In this document: piece after piece, positions 1 through 8,300 of the stretch
Layout of the letters: each line of letters starts with the position of its first letter
How positions within the stretch are numbered: position 1 is the first letter of the stretch
Assembly: GCA_008729055.1 (NCBI GenBank)
Contig: SDUX01000078.1
Coordinates: 62,001-126,000, forward strand
DNA: 64,000 nucleotides
Origin: Pyropia haitanensis
Lineage: Eukaryota > Rhodophyta > Bangiophyceae > Bangiales > Bangiaceae
Reading direction: 5' to 3'
Translations under genes and position numbers: made by a program
Notes under the pieces: model-generated
Databases searched by the model: none
What the model saw: only the letters and a program-made list of their open reading frames with translations
What the model was told of the DNA's origin: nothing

Positions 1-50
1 CAGTTATGGAAAGTTCTTGCCCCCAATTGCCCATTTGTGTCCTAATTTGG

Positions 51-133
51 CCCCCTTTTTGCCCACTTTTTGCCCACTTCTTACCCACTTCCTACCCACT
101 TGTGCCCACTTTTGCCCACTTTTGCCCACTTTT
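51..133 (+). repeat. 10/11-bp minisatellite, consensus CCCACTTTTG
   Basis: Starting from a C5T5 run, the ACT core recurs at 65, 76, 87, 98, 108, 118 and 128, so the spacing is 11, 11, 11, 10, 10, 10 bp. The copies on the left carry TTCTT or TTCCT variants and those on the right are nearly pure CCCACTTTTG. The same motif opens sub-repeat B (267-305), and a degenerate 11-bp version lies at 634-672. The plus strand is C+T rich. The 10-11 bp period equals about one helical turn, so the T-tracts (56-60, 67-71, 110-113, 120-123, 130-133) lie roughly on one face of the helix. Several of the window's indels (4196-4199, 4245-4247, 39343-39345, 63195-63199) and the 481-bp unit's deletion fall in these blocks. 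Confidence 0.93.
95..127 (-). other. Potential G-quadruplex (minus strand), sub-repeat A
   Basis: CCC triplets at 95-97, 105-107, 115-117 and 125-127 are separated by exactly 7 nt. On the minus strand this is G3N7G3N7G3N7G3, which just satisfies the usual folding rule (loops of 1-7 nt). The complementary C-tracts could form an i-motif. Three 7-nt loops predict modest stability. Additional G3 tracts continue to the left (84-86, 73-75, 62-64) but with 8-nt loops. The motif recurs in each perfect unit. Confidence 0.6.
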
Positions 134-221
134 GCGTCTACAGCGATGCTGCACACGATCCGGCGGCCGAATTGGCGCGCATCCTTCATTCCAGCCATAG
201 ATCCACCCGCTCGATGTCCGA

Positions 222-232
222 GGTTCGACCCC
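222..232 (+). promoter_or_regulatory. B-box-like string GGTTCGACCCC
   Basis: The string matches GGTTCGANNCC, the internal B-box of tRNA-type Pol III promoters, at every fixed position. A T4 tract that could act as a Pol III terminator follows at 272-275. I could not find a convincing A-box 30-70 bp upstream (the nearest, TGGCGCGCATC at 173-183, matches only the first four bases). The flanks do not form a T-arm stem, so this is not a tRNA. It may be chance or a relic of a tRNA-derived sequence. Confidence 0.25.
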
Positions 233-266
233 CACGGTCGTGCATGCGGTGGTAGGCCGCTTCTCA

Positions 267-299
267 CCCACTTTTGCCCACTGTTGCCCACTTTTGCCC
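267..299 (-). other. Potential G-quadruplex (minus strand), sub-repeat B
   Basis: CCC triplets at 267-269, 277-279, 287-289 and 297-299 give a second exact minus-strand G3N7G3N7G3N7G3 motif, 172 bp from the first. Conservation of the 7-nt spacing in both sub-repeats, despite substitutions inside the loops (for example CTGTTG), follows from the decamer structure; whether it is selected cannot be told. Confidence 0.6.
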
Positions 300-438
300 A
301 CTTTCGCGTGTACAGCAATGCAGCACGCGCTCCGGCGGCCGAATTGGCTTGCATGCTTTATTCCAGCCATACATCCGCCCGCTCGACGTCCGAGCTTCCA
401 CCCGCACCGTCGTGCATGGGGTGGTTGGCCGACCCGTT
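267..438. repeat. Sub-repeat B, 172 bp, sister of A
   Basis: B starts exactly 172 bp after A and needs no gap to align with it. Its decamers read CCCACTTTTG, CCCACTGTTG, CCCACTTTTG, CCCACTTTCG, followed by CGTGTACAGC and the shared GGCGGCCGAATTGG block (334-347). Similarity to A fades after about 432. The B-box-like string of A is destroyed here (GCTTCCACCCG at 394-404). B is the part affected by the 74-bp duplication at 56612-56752. It is also the monomer mostly retained in the 481-bp unit at 62595-63075. Confidence 0.92.
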
Positions 439-485
439 CGTTGGCGCGTCCGTTGGATGCAACGAGCGTTTTGTGGAGCGCCGGT

Positions 486-508
486 TTCCACGTGTCAATT
501 TTGTGGAA
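486..508. other. Inverted repeat TTCCAC / GTGGAA around CACGTG
   Basis: Arms TTCCAC (486-491) and GTGGAA (503-508) are perfect complements with an 11-nt loop. The left arm overlaps CACGTG at 489-494. With only six base pairs this is weak alone, but it lies next to the second CACGTG (519-524) and upstream of the strong dyad at 563-604. Confidence 0.45.
489..494. promoter_or_regulatory. CACGTG (E-box/G-box) site 1
   Basis: CACGTG in the context CCACGTGTC, which contains ACGTGTC. CACGTG is the core bound by bHLH proteins (Myc/Max, yeast Cbf1 or USF type) and by plant bZIP G-box factors. It lies inside a satellite with no associated gene, so no promoter role is claimed. Confidence 0.4.
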
Positions 509-517
509 TGGTTTTTG

Positions 518-525
518 CCACGTGG
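518..525. promoter_or_regulatory. CCACGTGG palindrome, CACGTG site 2
   Basis: A perfect 8-bp palindrome, 30 bp after site 1 (about three helical turns). This is the perfect G-box form. In the variant unit 48717-49422 this site is rewritten to a CGCACGTGTGG context but the CACGTG core survives (49240-49245). In the diverged 62595 unit, site 2 is kept while site 1 is lost. Confidence 0.4.
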
Positions 526-541
526 GGGTCCCGACAGCCAG

Positions 542-577
542 GTGTGACGGTCGGCGACAAAAGTTCCGCCCTCACAC
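542..577. other. Competing stem-loop sharing the arm 566-577
   Basis: Positions 542-554 (GTGTGACGGTCGG) are a near-copy, 12 of 13 bases, of 589-601 (GTGTGACGGGCGG). They can pair with the same middle arm 566-577 with 11 pairs, one bulge (548) and one T:C mismatch (551/569). The loop, 555-565, is also 11 nt. The two hairpins are mutually exclusive, so the layout is X - X' - X. Confidence 0.55.
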
Positions 578-604
578 CGTCCACGCCAGTGTGACGGGCG
601 GAAC
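563..604. other. Strong stem-loop: 15-bp stem, 11-nt loop
   Basis: Left arm 563-577 (GTTCCGCCCTCACAC) pairs fully with right arm 589-604 (GTGTGACGGGCGGAAC), apart from one bulged C at 595. The loop is 578-588. Fifteen pairs, ten of them G-C, make this the most stable hairpin I see in the unit. It is present in every perfect unit. It is disturbed in the 48717 unit (extra bases in the left arm) and in the 62595 unit (right arm begins CCGTGACGGGCGG instead of GTGTGACGGGCGG). Confidence 0.75.
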
Positions 605-670
605 GCGCAGGGGACAGTTTGGGTGGCGGGGCGCACTTTGTGGCCACTGTTGGACCACTTTCTGGCGACT

Positions 671-680
671 TTCACGTGAA
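671..680. promoter_or_regulatory. TTCACGTGAA palindrome, CACGTG site 3
   Basis: A perfect 10-bp palindrome and the longest exact one I noticed in the unit. It resembles the Cbf1-binding CDEI element of budding-yeast centromeres (RTCACRTG) except for T in place of the purine. It sits at the end of the degenerate minisatellite, directly before the TTTTCTTTGCAG tract. Confidence 0.4.
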
Positions 681-692
681 TTTTCTTTGCAG
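681..692 (+). other. 3' splice-site-like tract TTTTCTTTGCAG before ttATGG
   Basis: A pyrimidine tract ending in CAG is followed by ttATGGAAAG, so a spliceosome could in principle use it as an acceptor just upstream of an ATG. The ATG opens only a 64-codon frame (695-889 in the next unit) rich in Pro, Phe and His, encoded mostly by the minisatellite. No donor or coding exon is evident. I treat it as sequence resemblance only. Confidence 0.2.
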
Positions 693-3600
693 TTATGGAA
701 AGTTCTTGCCCCCAATTGCCCATTTGTGTCCTAATTTGGCCCCCTTTTTGCCCACTTTTTGCCCACTTCTTACCCACTTCCTACCCACTTGTGCCCACTT
801 TTGCCCACTTTTGCCCACTTTTGCGTCTACAGCGATGCTGCACACGATCCGGCGGCCGAATTGGCGCGCATCCTTCATTCCAGCCATAGATCCACCCGCT
901 CGATGTCCGAGGTTCGACCCCCACGGTCGTGCATGCGGTGGTAGGCCGCTTCTCACCCACTTTTGCCCACTGTTGCCCACTTTTGCCCACTTTCGCGTGT
1001 ACAGCAATGCAGCACGCGCTCCGGCGGCCGAATTGGCTTGCATGCTTTATTCCAGCCATACATCCGCCCGCTCGACGTCCGAGCTTCCACCCGCACCGTC
1101 GTGCATGGGGTGGTTGGCCGACCCGTTCGTTGGCGCGTCCGTTGGATGCAACGAGCGTTTTGTGGAGCGCCGGTTTCCACGTGTCAATTTTGTGGAATGG
1201 TTTTTGCCACGTGGGGGTCCCGACAGCCAGGTGTGACGGTCGGCGACAAAAGTTCCGCCCTCACACCGTCCACGCCAGTGTGACGGGCGGAACGCGCAGG
1301 GGACAGTTTGGGTGGCGGGGCGCACTTTGTGGCCACTGTTGGACCACTTTCTGGCGACTTTCACGTGAATTTTCTTTGCAGTTATGGAAAGTTCTTGCCC
1401 CCAATTGCCCATTTGTGTCCTAATTTGGCCCCCTTTTTGCCCACTTTTTGCCCACTTCTTACCCACTTCCTACCCACTTGTGCCCACTTTTGCCCACTTT
1501 TGCCCACTTTTGCGTCTACAGCGATGCTGCACACGATCCGGCGGCCGAATTGGCGCGCATCCTTCATTCCAGCCATAGATCCACCCGCTCGATGTCCGAG
1601 GTTCGACCCCCACGGTCGTGCATGCGGTGGTAGGCCGCTTCTCACCCACTTTTGCCCACTGTTGCCCACTTTTGCCCACTTTCGCGTGTACAGCAATGCA
1701 GCACGCGCTCCGGCGGCCGAATTGGCTTGCATGCTTTATTCCAGCCATACATCCGCCCGCTCGACGTCCGAGCTTCCACCCGCACCGTCGTGCATGGGGT
1801 GGTTGGCCGACCCGTTCGTTGGCGCGTCCGTTGGATGCAACGAGCGTTTTGTGGAGCGCCGGTTTCCACGTGTCAATTTTGTGGAATGGTTTTTGCCACG
1901 TGGGGGTCCCGACAGCCAGGTGTGACGGTCGGCGACAAAAGTTCCGCCCTCACACCGTCCACGCCAGTGTGACGGGCGGAACGCGCAGGGGACAGTTTGG
2001 GTGGCGGGGCGCACTTTGTGGCCACTGTTGGACCACTTTCTGGCGACTTTCACGTGAATTTTCTTTGCAGTTATGGAAAGTTCTTGCCCCCAATTGCCCA
2101 TTTGTGTCCTAATTTGGCCCCCTTTTTGCCCACTTTTTGCCCACTTCTTACCCACTTCCTACCCACTTGTGCCCACTTTTGCCCACTTTTGCCCACTTTT
2201 GCGTCTACAGCGATGCTGCACACGATCCGGCGGCCGAATTGGCGCGCATCCTTCATTCCAGCCATAGATCCACCCGCTCGATGTCCGAGGTTCGACCCCC
2301 ACGGTCGTGCATGCGGTGGTAGGCCGCTTCTCACCCACTTTTGCCCACTGTTGCCCACTTTTGCCCACTTTCGCGTGTACAGCAATGCAGCACGCGCTCC
2401 GGCGGCCGAATTGGCTTGCATGCTTTATTCCAGCCATACATCCGCCCGCTCGACGTCCGAGCTTCCACCCGCACCGTCGTGCATGGGGTGGTTGGCCGAC
2501 CCGTTCGTTGGCGCGTCCGTTGGATGCAACGAGCGTTTTGTGGAGCGCCGGTTTCCACGTGTCAATTTTGTGGAATGGTTTTTGCCACGTGGGGGTCCCG
2601 ACAGCCAGGTGTGACGGTCGGCGACAAAAGTTCCGCCCTCACACCGTCCACGCCAGTGTGACGGGCGGAACGCGCAGGGGACAGTTTGGGTGGCGGGGCG
2701 CACTTTGTGGCCACTGTTGGACCACTTTCTGGCGACTTTCACGTGAATTTTCTTTGCAGTTATGGAAAGTTCTTGCCCCCAATTGCCCATTTGTGTCCTA
2801 ATTTGGCCCCCTTTTTGCCCACTTTTTGCCCACTTCTTACCCACTTCCTACCCACTTGTGCCCACTTTTGCCCACTTTTGCCCACTTTTGCGTCTACAGC
2901 GATGCTGCACACGATCCGGCGGCCGAATTGGCGCGCATCCTTCATTCCAGCCATAGATCCACCCGCTCGATGTCCGAGGTTCGACCCCCACGGTCGTGCA
3001 TGCGGTGGTAGGCCGCTTCTCACCCACTTTTGCCCACTGTTGCCCACTTTTGCCCACTTTCGCGTGTACAGCAATGCAGCACGCGCTCCGGCGGCCGAAT
3101 TGGCTTGCATGCTTTATTCCAGCCATACATCCGCCCGCTCGACGTCCGAGCTTCCACCCGCACCGTCGTGCATGGGGTGGTTGGCCGACCCGTTCGTTGG
3201 CGCGTCCGTTGGATGCAACGAGCGTTTTGTGGAGCGCCGGTTTCCACGTGTCAATTTTGTGGAATGGTTTTTGCCACGTGGGGGTCCCGACAGCCAGGTG
3301 TGACGGTCGGCGACAAAAGTTCCGCCCTCACACCGTCCACGCCAGTGTGACGGGCGGAACGCGCAGGGGACAGTTTGGGTGGCGGGGCGCACTTTGTGGC
3401 CACTGTTGGACCACTTTCTGGCGACTTTCACGTGAATTTTCTTTGCAGTTATGGAAAGTTCTTGCCCCCAATTGCCCATTTGTGTCCTAATTTGGCCCCC
3501 TTTTTGCCCACTTTTTGCCCACTTCTTACCCACTTCCTACCCACTTGTGCCCACTTTTGCCCACTTTTGCCCACTTTTGCGTCTACAGCGATGCTGCACA

Positions 3601-4134
3601 CGATCCGGCGGCCGAATTGGCGCGCATCCTTCATTCCAGCCATAGATCCACCCGCTCGATGTCCGAGGTTCGACCCCCACGGTCGTGCATGCGGTGGTAG
3701 GCCGCTTCTCACCCACTTTTGCCCACTGTTGCCCACTTTTGCCCACTTTCGCGTGTACAGCAATGCAGCACGCGCTCCGGCGGCCGAATTGGCTTGCATG
3801 CTTTATTCCAGCCATACATCCGCCCGCTCGACGTCCGAGCTTCCACCCGCACCGTCGTGCATGGGGTGGTTGGCCGACCCGTTCGTTGGCGCGTCCGTTG
3901 GATGCAACGAGCGTTTTGTGGAGCGCCGGTTTCCACGTGTCAATTTTGTGGAATGGTTTTTGCCACGTGGGGGTCCCGACAGCCAGGTGTGACGGTCGGC
4001 GACAAAAGTTCCGCCCTCACACCGTCCACGCCAGTGTGACGGGCGGAACGCGCAGGGGACAGTTTGGGTGGCGGGGCGCACTTTGTGGCCACTGTTGGAC
4101 CACTTTCTGGCGACTTTCACGTGAATTTTCTTTG

Positions 4135-5312
4135 CAGTTATGGAAAGTTCTTGCCCCCAATTGCCCATTTGTGTCCTAATTTGGCCCCCTTTTTGCCCCA
4201 CTTTTTGCCCACTTCTTACCCACTTCCTACCCACTTGTGCCCACTTTGCCCNNNNNNNNNNNNNNNNNNNNNNNNNNNNNNNNNNNNNNNNNNNNNNNNN
4301 NNNNNNNNNNNNNNNNNNNNNNNNNNNNNNNNNNNNNNNNNNNNNNNNNNNNNNNNNNNNNNNNNNNNNNNNNNNNNNNNNNNNNNNNNNNNNNNNNNNN
4401 NNNNNNNNNNNNNNNNNNNNNNNNNNNNNNNNNNNNNNNNNNNNNNNNNNNNNNNNNNNNNNNNNNNNNNNNNNNNNNNNNNNNNNNNNNNNNNNNNNNN
4501 NNNNNNNNNNNNNNNNNNNNNNNNNNNNNNNNNNNNNNNNNNNNNNNNNNNNNNNNNNNNNNNNNNNNNNNNNNNNNNNNNNNNNNNNNNNNNNNNNNNN
4601 NNNNNNNNNNNNNNNNNNNNNNNNNNNNNNNNNNNNNNNNNNNNNNNNNNNNNNNNNNNNNNNNNNNNNNNNNNNNNNNNNNNNNNNNNNNNNNNNNNNN
4701 NNNNNNNNNNNNNNNNNNNNNNNNNNNNNNNNNNNNNNNNNNNNNNNNNNNCACTTTTGCGTCTACAGCGATGCTGCACACGATCCGGCGGCCGAATTGG
4801 CGCGCATCCTTCATTCCAGCCATAGATCCACCCGCTCGATGTCCGAGGTTCGACCCCCACGGTCGTGCATGCGGTGGTAGGCCGCTTCTCACCACTTTGC
4901 CCACTGTTGCCCACTTTTGCCCACTTTCGCGTGTACAGCAATGCAGCACGCGCTCCGGCGGCCGAATTGGCTTGCATGCTTTATTCCAGCCATACATCCG
5001 CCCGCTCGACGTCCGAGCTTCCACCCGCACCGTCGTGCATGGGGTGGTTGGCCGACCCGTTCGTTGGCGCGTCCGTTGGATGCAACGAGCGTTTTGTGGA
5101 GCGCCGGTTTCCACGTGTCAATTTTGTGGAATGGTTTTTGCCACGTGGGGGTCCCGACAGCCAGGTGTGACGGTCGGCGACAAAAGTTCCGCCCTCACAC
5201 CGTCCACGCCAGTGTGACGGGCGGAACGCGCAGGGGACAGTTTGGGTGGCGGGGCGCACTTTGTGGCCACTGTTGGACCACTTTCTGGCGACTTTCACGT
5301 GAATTTTCTTTG
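4135..5312. repeat. Unit interrupted by an assembly gap
   Basis: This interval has 678 called bases plus 500 Ns. Called bases show four single-base differences from consensus, all in runs: an extra C (4196-4199), a missing T (4245-4247), a missing C (4891-4893) and a missing T (4896-4898), net -2. Hence only 9 consensus bases are missing at the gap if no whole unit is hidden. Those 9 fall within the minisatellite (from ACTTTTG onward). Downstream of 4751 the phase resumes exactly at CACTTTTGCGTC. Confidence 0.95.
4252..4751. other. Assembly gap, 500 N
   Basis: Exactly 500 Ns, a conventional placeholder for a scaffold join of unknown size, not a measured length. The true gap could be as short as 9 bp or contain any number of additional 689-bp units. 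No feature can be inferred inside it. Confidence 0.98.
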
Positions 5313-8300
5313 CAGTTATGGAAAGTTCTTGCCCCCAATTGCCCATTTGTGTCCTAATTTGGCCCCCTTTTTGCCCACTTTTTGCCCACTTCTTACCCAC
5401 TTCCTACCCACTTGTGCCCACTTTTGCCCACTTTTGCCCACTTTTGCGTCTACAGCGATGCTGCACACGATCCGGCGGCCGAATTGGCGCGCATCCTTCA
5501 TTCCAGCCATAGATCCACCCGCTCGATGTCCGAGGTTCGACCCCCACGGTCGTGCATGCGGTGGTAGGCCGCTTCTCACCCACTTTTGCCCACTGTTGCC
5601 CACTTTTGCCCACTTTCGCGTGTACAGCAATGCAGCACGCGCTCCGGCGGCCGAATTGGCTTGCATGCTTTATTCCAGCCATACATCCGCCCGCTCGACG
5701 TCCGAGCTTCCACCCGCACCGTCGTGCATGGGGTGGTTGGCCGACCCGTTCGTTGGCGCGTCCGTTGGATGCAACGAGCGTTTTGTGGAGCGCCGGTTTC
5801 CACGTGTCAATTTTGTGGAATGGTTTTTGCCACGTGGGGGTCCCGACAGCCAGGTGTGACGGTCGGCGACAAAAGTTCCGCCCTCACACCGTCCACGCCA
5901 GTGTGACGGGCGGAACGCGCAGGGGACAGTTTGGGTGGCGGGGCGCACTTTGTGGCCACTGTTGGACCACTTTCTGGCGACTTTCACGTGAATTTTCTTT
6001 GCAGTTATGGAAAGTTCTTGCCCCCAATTGCCCATTTGTGTCCTAATTTGGCCCCTTTTTGCCCACTTTTTGCCCACTTCTTACCCACTTCCTACCCACT
6101 TGTGCCCACTTTTGCCCACTTTTGCCCACTTTTGCGTCTACAGCGATGCTGCACACGATCCGGCGGCCGAATTGGCGCGCATCCTTCATTCCAGCCATAG
6201 ATCCACCCGCTCGATGTCCGAGGTTCGACCCCCACGGTCGTGCATGCGGTGGTAGGCCGCTTCTCACCCACTTTTGCCCACTGTTGCCCACTTTTGCCCA
6301 CTTTCGCGTGTACAGCAATGCAGCACGCGCTCCGGCGGCCGAATTGGCTTGCATGCTTTATTCCAGCCATACATCCGCCCGCTCGACGTCCGAGCTTCCA
6401 CCCGCACCGTCGTGCATGGGGTGGTTGGCCGACCCGTTCGTTGGCGCGTCCGTTGGATGCAACGAGCGTTTTGTGGAGCGCCGGTTTCCACGTGTCAATT
6501 TTGTGGAATGGTTTTTGCCACGTGGGGGTCCCGACAGCCAGGTGTGACGGTCGGCGACAAAAGTTCCGCCCTCACACCGTCCACGCCAGTGTGACGGGCG
6601 GAACGCGCAGGGGACAGTTTGGGTGGCGGGGCGCACTTTGTGGCCACTGTTGGACCACTTTCTGGCGACTTTCACGTGAATTTTCTTTGCAGTTATGGAA
6701 AGTTCTTGCCCCCAATTGCCCATTTGTGTCCTAATTTGGCCCCCTTTTTGCCCACTTTTTGCCCACTTCTTACCCACTTCCTACCCACTTGTGCCCACTT
6801 TTGCCCACTTTTGCCCACTTTTGCGTCTACAGCGATGCTGCACACGATCCGGCGGCCGAATTGGCGCGCATCCTTCATTCCAGCCATAGATCCACCCGCT
6901 CGATGTCCGAGGTTCGACCCCCACGGTCGTGCATGCGGTGGTAGGCCGCTTCTCACCCACTTTTGCCCACTGTTGCCCACTTTTGCCCACTTTCGCGTGT
7001 ACAGCAATGCAGCACGCGCTCCGGCGGCCGAATTGGCTTGCATGCTTTATTCCAGCCATACATCCGCCCGCTCGACGTCCGAGCTTCCACCCGCACCGTC
7101 GTGCATGGGGTGGTTGGCCGACCCGTTCGTTGGCGCGTCCGTTGGATGCAACGAGCGTTTTGTGGAGCGCCGGTTTCCACGTGTCAATTTTGTGGAATGG
7201 TTTTTGCCACGTGGGGGTCCCGACAGCCAGGTGTGACGGTCGGCGACAAAAGTTCCGCCCTCACACCGTCCACGCCAGTGTGACGGGCGGAACGCGCAGG
7301 GGACAGTTTGGGTGGCGGGGCGCACTTTGTGGCCACTGTTGGACCACTTTCTGGCGACTTTCACGTGAATTTTCTTTGCAGTTATGGAAAGTTCTTGCCC
7401 CCAATTGCCCATTTGTGTCCTAATTTGGCCCCCTTTTTGCCCACTTTTTGCCCACTTCTTACCCACTTCCTACCCACTTGTGCCCACTTTTGCCCACTTT
7501 TGCCCACTTTTGCGTCTACAGCGATGCTGCACACGATCCGGCGGCCGAATTGGCGCGCATCCTTCATTCCAGCCATAGATCCACCCGCTCGATGTCCGAG
7601 GTTCGACCCCCACGGTCGTGCATGCGGTGGTAGGCCGCTTCTCACCCACTTTTGCCCACTGTTGCCCACTTTTGCCCACTTTCGCGTGTACAGCAATGCA
7701 GCACGCGCTCCGGCGGCCGAATTGGCTTGCATGCTTTATTCCAGCCATACATCCGCCCGCTCGACGTCCGAGCTTCCACCCGCACCGTCGTGCATGGGGT
7801 GGTTGGCCGACCCGTTCGTTGGCGCGTCCGTTGGATGCAACGAGCGTTTTGTGGAGCGCCGGTTTCCACGTGTCAATTTTGTGGAATGGTTTTTGCCACG
7901 TGGGGGTCCCGACAGCCAGGTGTGACGGTCGGCGACAAAAGTTCCGCCCTCACACCGTCCACGCCAGTGTGACGGGCGGAACGCGCAGGGGACAGTTTGG
8001 GTGGCGGGGCGCACTTTGTGGCCACTGTTGGACCACTTTCTGGCGACTTTCACGTGAATTTTCTTTGCAGTTATGGAAAGTTCTTGCCCCCAATTGCCCA
8101 TTTGTGTCCTAATTTGGCCCCCTTTTTGCCCACTTTTTGCCCACTTCTTACCCACTTCCTACCCACTTGTGCCCACTTTTGCCCACTTTTGCCCACTTTT
8201 GCGTCTACAGCGATGCTGCACACGATCCGGCGGCCGAATTGGCGCGCATCCTTCATTCCAGCCATAGATCCACCCGCTCGATGTCCGAGGTTCGACCCCA

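Larger units (their letters stand above)
95..266. repeat. Sub-repeat A, 172 bp
   Basis: This is the first of two adjacent 172-bp monomers in each unit. Ungapped comparison of 95-260 with 267-432 gives 144 matches in 166 positions (86.7%) by hand count. A contains four minisatellite decamers (95-134), then GCGTCTACAG, the conserved block GGCGGCCGAATTGG (162-175) and the tail GTCGTGCATGCGG (237-249). Unlike B it carries GGTTCGACCCC at 222-232, a match to the Pol III B-box consensus. Divergence between A and B (13%) against near-zero divergence between units shows that the A/B duplication predates amplification of the 689-bp unit. Confidence 0.92.
439..689. repeat. Second half of unit: probable diverged monomers C and D
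   Basis: This 251-bp half has no gene and no strong similarity to A or B overall, but weaker traces are visible. Position 634-678 reads as a degenerate minisatellite (ACT at 635, 646, 657, 668; 11-bp spacing) ending ACTTTCACGTG, which aligns to B's minisatellite ending ACTTTCGCGTG (300-310). A third CACGTG at 489-494 is followed by CAATTTT, resembling the CACGTGAATTTT at 673-684. Using the shared CGTG as pivot (A's version is CGTC), the four blocks lie at 135, 307, 491 and 675, spacings 172, 184, 184 and 149 (to the next A), summing to 689. The tetramer reading is inference. Confidence 0.5.
1..4134. repeat. Six perfect 689-bp units; unit 1 is the reference
   Basis: Units start at 1, 690, 1379, 2068, 2757 and 3446. 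All six are the same length and look identical base for base. Unit 1 (1-689) is the reference for the sub-features below; a feature at position p occurs at S+p-1 in any perfect unit starting at S. The phase is arbitrary: it starts at the window's first base, in the middle of a tttgCAG/ttATGG stretch. No gene is supported in this stretch. Confidence 0.97.

Noticed and set aside
212..240. tRNA T-arm
   Set aside because: The bases flanking GGTTCGACCCC do not pair to form a 5-bp stem, and there is no acceptor stem or anticodon arm at the right distance.
51..310. CRISPR-like regular short repeats
   Set aside because: The decamers have no unique spacers, and all copies are reiterated with the 689-bp unit; there are no cas genes.
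596..631. Plus-strand G-quadruplex (G3, G4, G3, G4)
   Set aside because: The first loop (599-609) is 11 nt, beyond the usual 7-nt limit, so it is weaker than the minus-strand motifs and was not listed.
1..689. CENP-B box
   Set aside because: I looked for TTCGNNNNANNCGGG on both strands; the TTCG occurrences (224-227 and 437-440) and the CCCG occurrences on the other strand fail at the required A or the CGGG.
695..889. 64-codon ATG frame after the acceptor-like tract
   Set aside because: It is short, has a low-complexity composition, has no homology I recognise, and lies in satellite DNA.
693..1043. Minus-strand frame with a Lys/Gly/Trp repeat peptide (KVGKSGQKWAKVG type)
   Set aside because: The peptide periodicity is the 10/11-bp minisatellite read in shifting frames, not a codon-based repeat. 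No recognisable domain, signal peptide or start context was seen.
619..1236. 205-codon open frame repeated in most units, and similar frames on both strands
   Set aside because: It starts at TTG rather than ATG, overlaps open frames in other phases and strands, and its Pro/His/Phe-rich product comes from the minisatellite. 689 is not divisible by 3, so frames do not continue from unit to unit. Long open frames are expected where stop-rich AT codons are scarce.
4227..5217. Apparent 250-326 codon frames spanning the gap
   Set aside because: They are created by translating Ns and have no evidential value.
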